Shown: positions 9,887 to 18,846 of the stretch, piece after piece
How positions within the stretch are numbered: position 1 is the stretch's first letter
How the letters are laid out: each line of letters opens with the position of its first letter
Source: Photobacterium sp. TLY01
GTDB taxonomy: Bacteria; Pseudomonadota; Gammaproteobacteria; Enterobacterales; Vibrionaceae
Assembly (NCBI RefSeq): GCF_021432065.1
Contig: NZ_CP090364.1
Location: 1,502,601 to 1,566,600 of the forward strand
DNA length: 64,000 nt
Reading direction: 5' to 3'
The notes under the pieces: model-generated
Seen by the model: the letters and a program-made list of their open reading frames with translations, nothing else
Told to the model about the DNA's origin: nothing
The model's database searches: none
Program-made: the position numbers and the translations under genes

Positions 9887-12332
9887 TGCGTTGTGGGGGC
9901 ATTACCGGCGCCACCCGCTGCAGGTAGTGCTTTTGCTACTGGGGCTAATGATGGGGGTTGCTCTGCTCGTCGGCGTGCTGGCTGTTAATCAGCAGGCCAG
10001 AGCGAGCTACAGGCAAGGCGAGCTGTTATTTGATAATCCGTTTCAGTATGCCATCCGGCATCATCAGGCAGGCATGACTGTGCCTCAGGGCTTTTATATT
10101 CAGCTAAGGCGACTGGGGTATCAGCAATGTGTTCCTCTCGACACGCACAGGATTCAGACGGCCGAAGCCGGTGAGCTGACGCTGGCTGGCATCGATCCGT
10201 TCGTGATGCTGCCGTTCACTCAGTCCAATGGCCAGGTGACAGGCGCACTGTCCCTGACACAAAAACCGTATCCGATATGGATAAACCGGGAACTGGCCGC
10301 GATAAAAGGACTGAGAGAGGGCCAGTTACTGACGCTGGATTCTGGCGAGTCAGTCGGACGCCTGGTGCTGGTGGGAAACAACCGGATTCAGGGTTCCCGC
10401 TTACTGGCGGACATGGGGCTGGTCAGGCAGTTATTTCCCCGCTCAGGATTTACTGCCGTCTTGTGCGGTGCATTGAGCGCTCAGCAACAACAGGACATCA
10501 ACACCCTGCTGCCCGGCGGTTTGATCCTGACGGAAAACGACAGTGCGCAGCTGGAGCCGCTCACCCGGGCGTTTCACCTGAATTTGTTTGCTATGGGGAT
10601 GCTGGCTTTTGTTGTCGGGTTGTTCATCTTCTATCAGGCGATGTCATTATCGTTCACCCAACGTCAGTTTCTGGTTGGCTTGCTCTGTCAGGCCGGGGTG
10701 ACGGGCAGACAGCTGGCCAGCGCCTTGTGTATTGAAGTGGTCATCTGGCTGTTGATTGGTGTCGCAGGCGGTAACTTGCTGGGGCTGTTTCTGGCCCGTC
10801 AGCTATTGCCTTCTGTCGCCGTGACACTGAGTGATCTCTATCAGGCGAATATTGCGCTGACAACCGGATGGCACTGGCAATGGGGCGCGCTGAGTCTGGT
10901 TATCGCTGTTCTTGGCACCTTGCTGGCGTGCGGCTGGCCGCTGATGAGGCTGATCCGTATTCAGCCAATCAGGCTGACTGCGCATATGACTATGGTAAGA
11001 GGCAGCTGGCGGGAATTTATCTGGCAGGCCGGTATGTCCGGCGTATTTATGATTGCTGCTGTCATTGTCTACTTTGTCGATCACAGTCAGTTTGCCGGCT
11101 TTGTGCTGATTGGCTGTCTGCTAGCGGCGGCGGGTTTGATCATGCCATTTCTGTTGTGGGCGGCCTTTAAAGCCATTGCCAGATGGCTGAAGTCGCCCCG
11201 GTTGCGCTGGTTTTTCAGTGATGCAGCCGCCAGCCTGAGTTACCGGGGCGTAGCGGCGATGGCCTTTATGCTGGCTCTCGCAGCCACAATCGGTATGGAT
11301 ACCATGGTGGGTAGCTTTCGGCTGGCAACCCAGAGCTGGCTGGGCCAGAGGCTGGCTGCCGATGTCTATGTGCAGCCTGCCACGGCTCAGGCCGCAGGCA
11401 TAGCAAACTGGGCCGCGGAACAGCCTGAAGTGACAGCAGTATGGTGGCGGTGGCGGCAGGAAGTCCCCGCTGAGCTGAAAGAGCACACCTTGCAGGTGCT
11501 CAGTATTGGCCGCTCAGAAGGTGAAAAACAATCGCTGCCCATGAAACAGTACATAGACGGCTACTGGTCGGCACTACAAACCAACGGCACAGAGAAAGTC
11601 TTCCTGGCCAGTGAATCTCTGGCGCTGAAAAGGGGATGGCAGCCTGGTCAGCGTGTTGATTTACCGTTAAGGCTGGGTGAGAACTGGCTGATGGCCGGGA
11701 TTTATTATGATTACGGCAACCCGTACAGCCAGATCTTTGTGTCTGATGAGCAATGGCACCGCCTGTTTCAGCGGGATGGTAAAGTCAGTCTTGCCATCCA
11801 CTTGAACGTGGATGAGCACACATCGGTTTTTCAGGAGAGTCTGGAGAAAAAATTTGCCCTGAAGCCCAATCAGGTTCGCGATAACGCACAGATTATGACC
11901 CAGGCGCTGGCGGTGTTTGACCGTACCTTCGTCGTCACAGCGACCCTGGGTAAACTCACGTTGCTGGTGTCTATCGGTGGCTTGTTCATAGCGACAATCG
12001 CGGGTGAGCTGTCGCGGCAGAGACAGTTTGCGCTATTACGCTGTATGGGCATGACAGGGAAAGAACTGGCCTTACTCGGCGGCGGGCAGCTCGCAGCGAT
12101 TGGCGTGCTGACGGCAATGATTGCACTCCCCCTTGGCTTACTGCTGGCACAGTTGCTGATCGATGTGGTGCTCAAGTATTCCTTTGGCTGGACCATGCCC
12201 GTGCAGTTTTTTCCGCTTCAGTATCTGCTGACACTCGGGACGGCGCTGACCGCATTGCTGCTGGCCGGCGCCTGGCCGGTATGGCGTCTGGTCAAGCGCT
12301 CAGCCATGCTGTCGCTCAGGGAGGCATTCTGA
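9867..12332 (+). CDS. FtsX-like ABC permease, large double-repeat form (AttFG-like)
   Basis: 821 residues. N-terminal membrane helix (about 15-35), a large extracytoplasmic domain, a helix bundle around 240-370 (two FtsX-like helices plus GIAGGNLLGLFLARQL-type segment), further helices at 385-440, a second periplasmic domain (about 490-680), and a C-terminal FtsX domain (LALLRCMGMTGKELALLG). Two FtsX units in one chain suggest that a single protein can supply both halves of the transporter. It overlaps the upstream ATPase by 20 bp, and its TGA overlaps the ATG of the downstream lipoprotein gene. Likely a lipid or lipoprotein-handling machine in the inner membrane; the substrate is not evident. 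Confidence 0.88.
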   Translation: MRSPVFNALWGHYRRHPLQVVLLLLGLMMGVALLVGVLAVNQQARASYRQGELLFDNPFQYAIRHHQAGMTVPQGFYIQLRRLGYQQCVPLDTHRIQTAEAGELTLAGIDPFVMLPFTQSNGQVTGALSLTQKPYPIWINRELAAIKGLREGQLLTLDSGESVGRLVLVGNNRIQGSRLLADMGLVRQLFPRSGFTAVLCGALSAQQQQDINTLLPGGLILTENDSAQLEPLTRAFHLNLFAMGMLAFVVGLFIFYQAMSLSFTQRQFLVGLLCQAGVTGRQLASALCIEVVIWLLIGVAGGNLLGLFLARQLLPSVAVTLSDLYQANIALTTGWHWQWGALSLVIAVLGTLLACGWPLMRLIRIQPIRLTAHMTMVRGSWREFIWQAGMSGVFMIAAVIVYFVDHSQFAGFVLIGCLLAAAGLIMPFLLWAAFKAIARWLKSPRLRWFFSDAAASLSYRGVAAMAFMLALAATIGMDTMVGSFRLATQSWLGQRLAADVYVQPATAQAAGIANWAAEQPEVTAVWWRWRQEVPAELKEHTLQVLSIGRSEGEKQSLPMKQYIDGYWSALQTNGTEKVFLASESLALKRGWQPGQRVDLPLRLGENWLMAGIYYDYGNPYSQIFVSDEQWHRLFQRDGKVSLAIHLNVDEHTSVFQESLEKKFALKPNQVRDNAQIMTQALAVFDRTFVVTATLGKLTLLVSIGGLFIATIAGELSRQRQFALLRCMGMTGKELALLGGGQLAAIGVLTAMIALPLGLLLAQLLIDVVLKYSFGWTMPVQFFPLQYLLTLGTALTALLLAGAWPVWRLVKRSAMLSLREAF

Positions 12333-13444
12333 TGGAGGTCGGTGCACTGTTTCAACGGCTTATCTTTATGCTGTACCTGTTGTCAGGGATAACAGGGTGT
12401 GAACCGACCGGGCCGGAAAACCGGACTGCGGACATTCTGTCGCAGCAGAGCCAGACAGGTTTTGAACAGGTCTTGCCCGGTCAGCCTCTGGTGTTTCCAA
12501 GGGATCATCTGAGTCATCCGGGGTTTCGCACCGAATGGTGGTATCTGACAGCCAATCTGGAAACCGAGCAGGGCCAGTGGATTGCGGTGCAATGGACTTT
12601 GTTTCGTATTGCCACTCAGCCTTTTGCAGGCTCTTACAACGCCACAGGTTGGCAAGATACGCAGCGGTTTATGGCGCATGCTGTGGTAACCACGTCAGAA
12701 AAACGCTGGCAGGCAGAGCGCTTTGCCCGCGGGGGGATAGGTCAGGCTGGCGTGGAAGACAAACCATACCGACTCTGGCTGGATAACTGGCGTTGGCAGG
12801 GGCTGGACTCATCACCGTTTCCCGGCACCCTGACATTTGCAGATGTCAGTGCAGGTGCCAGCATGGCCGCAACGCTCAATATCCGCAGTTACGGCAATCT
12901 GGTCAGACAGGGTGAGGCGGGTTACAGCCAGAAAGATCCCACGGATCCGCGGCTGGCATCTTACTACTACAGCATGCCATTTTTGTTGCTGGACGGGGTT
13001 GTGACACTGGACGGTGAGACAATGGCGGTGAAGGGGGAGGGCTGGTTTGACCGCGAATGGAGCAGTCAGGCGATGTCTGAGCATCAAACCGGCTGGGACT
13101 GGTTTTCTCTGCATCTGGACGACGGCCGCGCACTCATGCTCTATCAGCTCCGCAGTACTCAGCATGATCCTTTTGTCTTTGGTAGCCTGAGCTGGCCCGA
13201 TGGCCGCTCAATCGCCTTGTCTTCAGATCAGGCGTCGCTCACCCCGATAGCAACAACCACGCTTTCCGGCCGGGCATTCCCGATCCGCTGGCATTTGCAA
13301 GTACCAGCACAGCAGATCGATCTTGATGTGCAGGCGCAAAGGGAAGACCAATTACTGCCGTTTCTTTTCCAGTATTGGGAAGGCCCGGTGACCGCGTCCG
13401 GCAGTCATCACGGACAAGGTTTCATGGAGCTGACCGGGTATTGA
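12332..13444 (+). CDS. AttH/CrtC-family lipocalin-like lipoprotein
   Basis: 370 residues starting at ATG 12332, which overlaps the permease stop codon; an upstream in-frame ATG at 12281 lies inside the permease gene and is less likely. Signal peptide with lipobox ITGC (Cys23), so membrane-anchored. The rest carries the CrtC/AttH (hydroxyneurosporene synthase-like) signatures FRTEWWYLTANL, YYYSMPFLLLDGVVTLDGE and GWFDREWSSQ...GWDWFSLHLDDGRALMLYQLR. The family has two lipocalin-like barrels that bind hydrophobic ligands. With the ABC ATPase and FtsX permease upstream it forms a three-gene operon. No catalytic activity is claimed for this AttH branch here. Confidence 0.9.
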   Translation: MEVGALFQRLIFMLYLLSGITGCEPTGPENRTADILSQQSQTGFEQVLPGQPLVFPRDHLSHPGFRTEWWYLTANLETEQGQWIAVQWTLFRIATQPFAGSYNATGWQDTQRFMAHAVVTTSEKRWQAERFARGGIGQAGVEDKPYRLWLDNWRWQGLDSSPFPGTLTFADVSAGASMAATLNIRSYGNLVRQGEAGYSQKDPTDPRLASYYYSMPFLLLDGVVTLDGETMAVKGEGWFDREWSSQAMSEHQTGWDWFSLHLDDGRALMLYQLRSTQHDPFVFGSLSWPDGRSIALSSDQASLTPIATTTLSGRAFPIRWHLQVPAQQIDLDVQAQREDQLLPFLFQYWEGPVTASGSHHGQGFMELTGY

Positions 13445-13513
13445 TAAGATAACGCCTTAAACAGCCATCTACACAACCATGATGATACTTGGCATCGTAA
13501 TCATGAGCTGTTC

Positions 13514-13969
13514 ATGAATCACGTCGAATTTTCAGACATTCACTATCGTACGCACCAAGGTTCTTGCGATTCTGCCCGAACTGGGCCAATGAAGCTTTGC
13601 CCGCAAGATGAGCCTATGTTGGAGCATTATCGCAATGACTGGGAAAGCATGGCTGATATGTTTCCCCTTAGCCGGTTACCTTACACATTTGATGATTTTA
13701 ATCAAAATGGCATTCCTTCTAGACGAATGGAGGAAACGGTAGAGTTGATACAGGAAATTTATCAAAATCCAGACATGGCTAAATACCATTTCTATCAAGA
13801 CCCTTCTGAAATCGAAGCAAGCATAAAATTAAAAGAGATATCTAGTGAAAATAAGTTACATGTTCAGATTCGTGATGCTCAGATGAAACTAAAAATTAAA
13901 AACAGAAAGGCGAACAAGGCGGGTCGTAAGCAGCGTAAAAAAATCGAACTTAACAACACGAATGGATAA
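13514..13969 (+). CDS. Hypothetical protein, 151 aa, AT-rich
   Basis: I do not recognise a family. The N-terminal half has a Tyr/Phe/Pro-rich segment (LSRLPYTFDDFNQNG); the C-terminal half is a charged helix ending in a Lys/Arg-rich tail (KIKNRKANKAGRKQRKKIE) that could bind nucleic acid. Codon use is more AT-rich than in the flanking attH and fruR genes. No strong ribosome site precedes ATG 13514; internal ATGs at 13589 or 13616 are possible starts. It faces the CoiA-like gene tail-to-tail and may belong to the same acquired segment. Confidence 0.55.
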   Translation: MNHVEFSDIHYRTHQGSCDSARTGPMKLCPQDEPMLEHYRNDWESMADMFPLSRLPYTFDDFNQNGIPSRRMEETVELIQEIYQNPDMAKYHFYQDPSEIEASIKLKEISSENKLHVQIRDAQMKLKIKNRKANKAGRKQRKKIELNNTNG

Positions 13970-14044
13970 GATTCTGCAAAGGATTTTATCCATTGCCGAA
14001 ATTAGATGATGGTAGTTGTCAAGGTACATAACAGTATGAATTTG

Positions 14045-15268
14045 TTATCCTCGAATGTCTTTATATGTTTTAAATTTAGGCAAACCTTTAAGATGCTGGT
14101 TTTCAGGGCTAATAAAATCTGGTTTTTTTAAATCGGGCCTGATTTTTTGAATGTTTCCCCAGTGATAGTTTAGTTCTGCATATTGGGCTACATATGCAGA
14201 ATCAATTTTTTTTATATAGTGCTCTAGAGCTGATAAATCACGATCTGAAATCAGCTCACTTCTTGCTGATTTGAGGAATTGAATATCCTCGTGGAGGCTT
14301 TTTACTTCATTCTCCAAAATTTGAATTCGAGCTTTAGTTCTGAGTCTATCTTTGTACTGTTGTATTTGATGATCGACCTCCGCAGATGCCATTTCGAATT
14401 TTCGATTGAGCTCTTCAGTTTGTTGAGTGTAGTGTTGAACTTCTTTACGATAATTCTTAACGTGCTCTTGGGATTCAATTTTTTGGTTTAATTCATGGCG
14501 GTATCGGTTGGCGCGCTCCATTTGTGAAGCTTTGTACGCTTCCCAATTCATAATTGACTTTTGGATGTGTGCCAATTCTTGCTTCAACTCTTTATAACGA
14601 AGGCGCTCGTCATAAATTTCTTGTCTGATTTCTCTAAGCTGGTCGGCCTGTTGTTCGACGATTTGCTTGTTGCGTTCGGCTATGTTCTGCCAGACCGGGG
14701 AGAGAGGGTTGATCGAGAGTGGTTTGATTGTAGCTGCAGCAATGGCTTTTCGAACAAAGTTAAGATCGAGAATTTCGATGTCGTCCAACAAATCGGGTGG
14801 CAGGATAATCTCGATCGCATTCATTCTTTGTTTACGATAATGCAGTATTTTAGTCTCTTCGCAGGCGTGGTGTACCGCTATCTCTATGATGAATTCATCC
14901 CCATCTGCCGTTGTTCCAAGGATGTCAGGCTTTACGTTACCCAGTTGGGGTTCTTGTTCGATGGTGGTGAAGGAAACCCTGAGAGAGTGGGCTACGCCAT
15001 CAATTGTACAATGGGTAAATGAGATGCCTTTGTCTGCGGCTAAGACCTCTTTAGCCAGGATATGTAATTCGGTTTCTCCGGACCAATTACATTGCCCATC
15101 CACCTCATGGGCGAAACTATGTTTTCTGATGGCGCCATGTCTGGCTATCAATCGAGAACCACATACGATGCAAGTACATCCACAAGCCAAGCCTCTCCCC
15201 ACCATGTCGATGGAAACAATCGCCCCTGAGGCACTCACTGCGCGTGTCATTAACATTGATTGATGCAT
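14045..15268 (-). CDS. CoiA-like nuclease with C-terminal coiled coil
   Basis: 407 residues in two parts. Residues 25-70 form a zinc-ribbon-like motif (Cys33-x2-Cys36, His50, His54, Cys60), followed by ETELH (65-69), VKPDILG (Asp115) and FIIEIAVHH (Glu129) with Lys140. This order matches the competence protein CoiA family, whose core is a PD-(D/E)XK nuclease fold. Residues 200-345 are a long Glu/Lys/Gln-rich coiled coil. In the nuclease core the usual Lys of ExK is replaced by Ala131, so activity would depend on Lys140 or be lost. AT-rich like 13514-13969. CoiA in Gram-positives acts in transformation; here a role in defence or DNA processing is a guess. Confidence 0.7.
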   Translation of the reverse strand: MHQSMLMTRAVSASGAIVSIDMVGRGLACGCTCIVCGSRLIARHGAIRKHSFAHEVDGQCNWSGETELHILAKEVLAADKGISFTHCTIDGVAHSLRVSFTTIEQEPQLGNVKPDILGTTADGDEFIIEIAVHHACEETKILHYRKQRMNAIEIILPPDLLDDIEILDLNFVRKAIAAATIKPLSINPLSPVWQNIAERNKQIVEQQADQLREIRQEIYDERLRYKELKQELAHIQKSIMNWEAYKASQMERANRYRHELNQKIESQEHVKNYRKEVQHYTQQTEELNRKFEMASAEVDHQIQQYKDRLRTKARIQILENEVKSLHEDIQFLKSARSELISDRDLSALEHYIKKIDSAYVAQYAELNYHWGNIQKIRPDLKKPDFISPENQHLKGLPKFKTYKDIRG

Positions 15269-15336
15269 CTGTTTGCCTTTAGCAATCCGGGTAGCTCTGT
15301 GTCAGCGTAGTCAAAGATCCATATATTGACCGGTCC

Positions 15337-15365
15337 GGCACGAACCTTACCCGCAGGTTCGCGCC
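15337..15365. other. Imperfect hairpin near the edge of the AT-rich insert
   Basis: CGAACCT, 7-nt loop, AGGTTCG, flanked by GGC/GCC with one A.C mismatch. No T-tract follows. The right arm resembles a tRNA T-arm (GGTTCG), but no tRNA can be folded around it. It could be a terminator, or a scar at the insert boundary. Confidence 0.35.
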
Positions 15366-15422
15366 TGGTACAGCGACGATGCTTATATTTCGGTACGTCA
15401 GGTTGAATATACTTACTTTCCC

Positions 15423-16406
15423 TCAGCGAATTTTAAGCTGGCGTGGAATCACTTCGACGCCGGCACGGTATCGGCCTGCGGTGGCATTGAGCGCCAGTTC
15501 CAGTGCGCTGTCAGCAATATCTTCAAACTGCTGTGGCAGAGAATGAATGCGCATGGGCAGAAAATCCAGCAATCTGTGATCACCAAAGGTCGCCAGTTGG
15601 GTGGTGGTCATCAGCTCGGGGTGGGACAGAAAACAGTCCAGCATGCCTTCAAACAAGCTGTAGGAAGTCATGAGAATACTGTCTGGCACCTGATCGCTGT
15701 CAATCCAGGTCTGCAGTAAACGCTGGCCTTCTTCGGGACTGAAGTGAGTGCCATACAGCGTTTTGACTGCTATGTCTGGTCGGTGATCACGGATGGCGGC
15801 ATGGAATCCCATTTCCCGTTGTTGCGAGATACCCAGATCGGGTACGGCGCCAATCAGGCCAATCGACGTGGTGTCGTCTTGAATGAGCTGCTCGGTCAGC
15901 GCATAAGCTCCATCGTGATCTTCACTGATCACACAGGCAAAAAACTCATCATCCAGGCCACGGTCAATCGCGATGACCGGGACACCGGCTTGCTGGATCT
16001 GGCGGTAAAAATCATTATCAGCAGGTAAGCTGCTCGCCACAATCAGGGCATCGATACGCCGTCCGACCAGCGTCTGCGCCACTTTCATTTCGGTCTCTGG
16101 CTCATCGTCAGAACAGCTGATAATCACCTGATAGCCGGCTTTGCGGGCATCACGCTCAAGCAGCTTGGCTAATTTTGCGTAACTGGAGTTTTCCAGATCC
16201 GGGATGATCAGGCCAAGTGAACGTGAGCTGCCTGCCCGCAGCGCGCTGGCAGCATGGTCGGGTTTGAAATTGTGTTCATCAACCACGGCCATGACTTTTT
16301 GCTGGGTCTTTTCACTGATCCGGTACTGGCTGGCTTTGCCGTTAATTACATAGCTGGCCGTTGTACGGGAAACGCCTGCCAGTCTGGCTATCTCATCTAA
16401 CTTCAT
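15423..16406 (-). CDS. fruR: Catabolite repressor/activator Cra (FruR), LacI family
   Basis: 327 residues. N-terminal LacI-type helix-turn-helix (KLDEIARLAGVSRTTASYVI) and hinge, then periplasmic-binding-protein-like effector domain starting SRSLGLIIPDLENSSYAKLA. The sequence pattern is that of Cra/FruR, which in enterobacteria is displaced from DNA by fructose 1-phosphate (or fructose 1,6-bisphosphate). It is divergent from fruBKA with a 300-bp control region that holds several matches to the FruR operator, so it very likely controls this operon and itself. Confidence 0.93.
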   Translation of the reverse strand: MKLDEIARLAGVSRTTASYVINGKASQYRISEKTQQKVMAVVDEHNFKPDHAASALRAGSSRSLGLIIPDLENSSYAKLAKLLERDARKAGYQVIISCSDDEPETEMKVAQTLVGRRIDALIVASSLPADNDFYRQIQQAGVPVIAIDRGLDDEFFACVISEDHDGAYALTEQLIQDDTTSIGLIGAVPDLGISQQREMGFHAAIRDHRPDIAVKTLYGTHFSPEEGQRLLQTWIDSDQVPDSILMTSYSLFEGMLDCFLSHPELMTTTQLATFGDHRLLDFLPMRIHSLPQQFEDIADSALELALNATAGRYRAGVEVIPRQLKIR

Positions 16407-16492
16407 CGTGTCTCATTCACTCGAAAATCAGGCAAAGTGTGTGGTGGATCATAGATTCAAAACGGATCCAATGTCCATTGTTTGCATTTCTT

Positions 16493-16508
16493 GCTGAATC
16501 GATCCAGC
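16493..16508. promoter_or_regulatory. FruR/Cra operator match (site 1)
   Basis: GCTGAATCGATCCAGC, a dyad closely matching the Cra consensus GCTGAATCGTTTCA, nearest to fruR (87 bp from its start codon). Binding is inferred. Confidence 0.7.
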
Positions 16509-16514
16509 ATCATA

Positions 16515-16530
16515 GCTGAAAGGTTTCAGC
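16515..16530. promoter_or_regulatory. FruR/Cra operator match (site 2)
   Basis: GCTGAAAGGTTTCAGC, a dyad with perfect six-base arms GCTGAA and TTCAGC and a four-base centre, 22 bp downstream of site 1 (same helix face). Confidence 0.75.
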
Positions 16531-16592
16531 ACTGTCTTCTCAGATATTCTATACTCTCTGGTACAACGCTGAAACTTTTTATTTACCTCGAT

Positions 16593-16608
16593 GCTGAATC
16601 GTTTCAGC
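16593..16608. promoter_or_regulatory. FruR/Cra operator match (site 3)
   Basis: GCTGAATCGTTTCAGC, the best match to the Cra consensus. It is 101 bp upstream of the fruB ATG, probably in or just downstream of the fruB promoter. Additional half-sites begin at 16568 (GCTGAAAC) and 16631 (GCTGAATCGA). Confidence 0.82.
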
Positions 16609-16708
16609 TTTGATTTTAGATATAGTTAAAGCTGAATCGAATATCAGACAAAACACTCAGGATACCCGGCCTCCAGAGCCGGTGAGAATAAACAGGGGAG
16701 TGAAACAG

Positions 16709-17839
16709 ATGTTGTCACTGACGCAACAAGACATTGTGCTGAATCAATCAGCCAGAGATAAAACCGCTGCAATTTCGGCCCTTGCCGGTGAACTGACCCA
16801 GCAAGGCTTGGTGTCTGAAGGTTATGTTAAAGGCATGCTGGCCCGGGAGGCGCAAAACTCGACCTTCCTCGGCAGCGGTATTGCGATTCCTCACGGTACA
16901 ACCGATACCCGGGATCTTGTTCAGCAAACCGGGGTGAAAATTCACCATTATCCGCAAGGTGTCGACTGGGGTGACGGTAATACTGTGTATCTGGCGATTG
17001 GTATTGCTGCGAAATCGGATGAACACCTCGGGATACTGAAGCAACTGACTAAAGTGCTGTCGGCAGACGGTGTGGAAGAGCAGATCCGGCAATGCAACAC
17101 TGCCGAGGCTGTAATCTCACTGCTCAATGGCGACACTCAGCTGGAAGCGGATTTTGATGAGTCACTGATTTCTTTGCATTTCCCTGCAACGGATTTACTG
17201 CAGCTGACCGCGGTCGCAGCGGGTCTGATTAAAAATAAGCAGGCAGCCGATAACGCATTTGTTGCTGATGTGATCACCGAGGGCGCGTCGTATCTGGGGC
17301 AGGGACTGTGGCTGGCAAGAAGCAGCAAAGGAGTAAGCCGTACTGCTTTGTCTTTTGTGACACCGTCACAAGAAATTCTTCATCAAGAACAACCGGTGAA
17401 AGGCTTGCTGATGCTGGCAGCCTGTAACGCGGCCTGTCAAAAACCGCTGAACCTGCTGGCGCAAAAGATTTATCAGAACCAGCTGCACACCCTGTTTGAA
17501 GCCGACGCGACCCAATTACCGGCAGTGTTTACAGACGCTCAGCCGGCGGCGAGTGATGCAGCAAACACCGCCGTGTTCCGGATTCGCAATGCACATGGCC
17601 TGCATGCCCGTCCCGGTGCCATGCTGGTGAGTGTGGCGAAGAAATTCGAATCGGCGATTCAAGTGAAAAATCTGCAGGGCGACGGCAAATCAGTCAATGC
17701 CAAGAGCCTGATGAAAGTGATTGCGCTGGGTGTCAAGCATGGCCATGAACTGGAATTTATGGCAGACGGTTCGGATGCCCCTGAAGCCCTGTCGGCCATC
17801 GGAGATGCGATTGCTGGCGGACTGGGCGAGGGTAAATAG
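16709..17839 (+). CDS. fruB: Fructose PTS EIIA/HPr fusion protein (FPr)
   Basis: 376 residues from ATG 16709, preceded by AGGGGAG; an in-frame TTG at 16610 overlaps the operator region and is unlikely. N-terminal EIIA-Fru domain with active His62 (GIAIPHGTTD), central linker domain (about 150-280), C-terminal HPr-like domain with His299 (AHGLHARPGAM) and a Ser46-like site region (GKSVNAKSLMKV). It relays phosphate from EI to FruA during fructose uptake. Same length as E. coli FruB. First gene of fruBKA, controlled by the FruR operators upstream. fruK begins directly after its stop codon. Confidence 0.95.
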   Translation: MLSLTQQDIVLNQSARDKTAAISALAGELTQQGLVSEGYVKGMLAREAQNSTFLGSGIAIPHGTTDTRDLVQQTGVKIHHYPQGVDWGDGNTVYLAIGIAAKSDEHLGILKQLTKVLSADGVEEQIRQCNTAEAVISLLNGDTQLEADFDESLISLHFPATDLLQLTAVAAGLIKNKQAADNAFVADVITEGASYLGQGLWLARSSKGVSRTALSFVTPSQEILHQEQPVKGLLMLAACNAACQKPLNLLAQKIYQNQLHTLFEADATQLPAVFTDAQPAASDAANTAVFRIRNAHGLHARPGAMLVSVAKKFESAIQVKNLQGDGKSVNAKSLMKVIALGVKHGHELEFMADGSDAPEALSAIGDAIAGGLGEGK

Positions 17840-18802
17840 ATGAATACTCAGGCAACCCGAAATGACACACAGCCTAAAGTGGTGGCGGTGAATCTCAATC
17901 CTGCGCTGGACCTGACCGGCAGTTTATCCGTGCTGGAGGCCGGTACGGTCAATCTGGTCGAGCGCGGGTCTCTGCACCCGGCAGGAAAAGGGGTGAATGT
18001 CGCCCGTGTACTGGCCGAACTGGGCGCCGCTGTCACAGTGACCGGTTTACTGGGAACCGAAAATCAGGATCCGTTTTGTGAACTCTTCAGCCAGTACGGT
18101 ATTGAAGATGCCTTTGTTCGTGTACAGGGCGCAAGCCGGATTAATTTCAAACTGGTCGAAGCCAGTGGTCGTGTCAGCGACATCAACTTTCCTGGTGTGA
18201 CAGTCAGCCAGAATGATGTGGCCGCCATGGAGAGCAAACTGTTCGAGCTGGCCGAGCAGCATGAGGTGTTTGTGATTGCTGGCAGCCTGCCGGCGGGACT
18301 GAGTCCGCAAGTCTGTGCGCAATGGATTAAAAGACTAAAAGCACAGGGTAAAAAGGTGCTGTTTGACAGCAGTAATCAGGCATTAAAAGCTGGCCTGACT
18401 GCTTCGCCCTGGCTGGTGAAGCCCAATGACGAAGAGTTGTCTGCCTGGTGCGGCAAGCCGTTGGAAACACCGGCAGAGCTGAAAAACGTCGCAGAAGCGC
18501 TCTATCGCCAGGATATCGCAAATGTTGTGGTATCGCTGGGCGCGAAAGGCGTGATGTGGCTGGATGAGTCTGGCTGGCTGCACTCACAGCCGCCAGTTAT
18601 GGAGGTTGTCAGCACCGTCGGCGCCGGGGATACCCTTGTGGCTGGCTTATGCTGGGGTTACCTCAATCAATGGAATAAACAAGAAACACTGGCGTTTGCG
18701 ACGGCGTTGTCGGCACTGGCAGTGACCCAGGTCGGGGTCGGTGTACCCGATGACGCACTGCTAAATCAAACGTTGGAAAGTGTTCAGATCAGTAACGAGT
18801 AG
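17840..18802 (+). CDS. fruK: 1-phosphofructokinase
   Basis: 320-residue PfkB-family sugar kinase that converts fructose 1-phosphate to fructose 1,6-bisphosphate with ATP. Shows the N-terminal substrate motif NLNPALDLTG, GKGVNVARVLAELGA, and the anion-hole/catalytic-base motif VGAGDTLVAGLCWGY near residue 255-270. The start abuts the fruB stop (0 bp gap), so translation is coupled. Its substrate is the usual FruR effector, so its activity feeds back on operon control. Confidence 0.95.
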   Translation: MNTQATRNDTQPKVVAVNLNPALDLTGSLSVLEAGTVNLVERGSLHPAGKGVNVARVLAELGAAVTVTGLLGTENQDPFCELFSQYGIEDAFVRVQGASRINFKLVEASGRVSDINFPGVTVSQNDVAAMESKLFELAEQHEVFVIAGSLPAGLSPQVCAQWIKRLKAQGKKVLFDSSNQALKAGLTASPWLVKPNDEELSAWCGKPLETPAELKNVAEALYRQDIANVVVSLGAKGVMWLDESGWLHSQPPVMEVVSTVGAGDTLVAGLCWGYLNQWNKQETLAFATALSALAVTQVGVGVPDDALLNQTLESVQISNE

Positions 18803-18846
18803 CCTGTTGGCCAAAACGTGAATTGTTGAATGACAAAGGTGACGAC

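Noticed and set aside
15341-15361. T-arm-like sequence of a tRNA
   Set aside because: No acceptor, D-arm or anticodon arm can be found around it.
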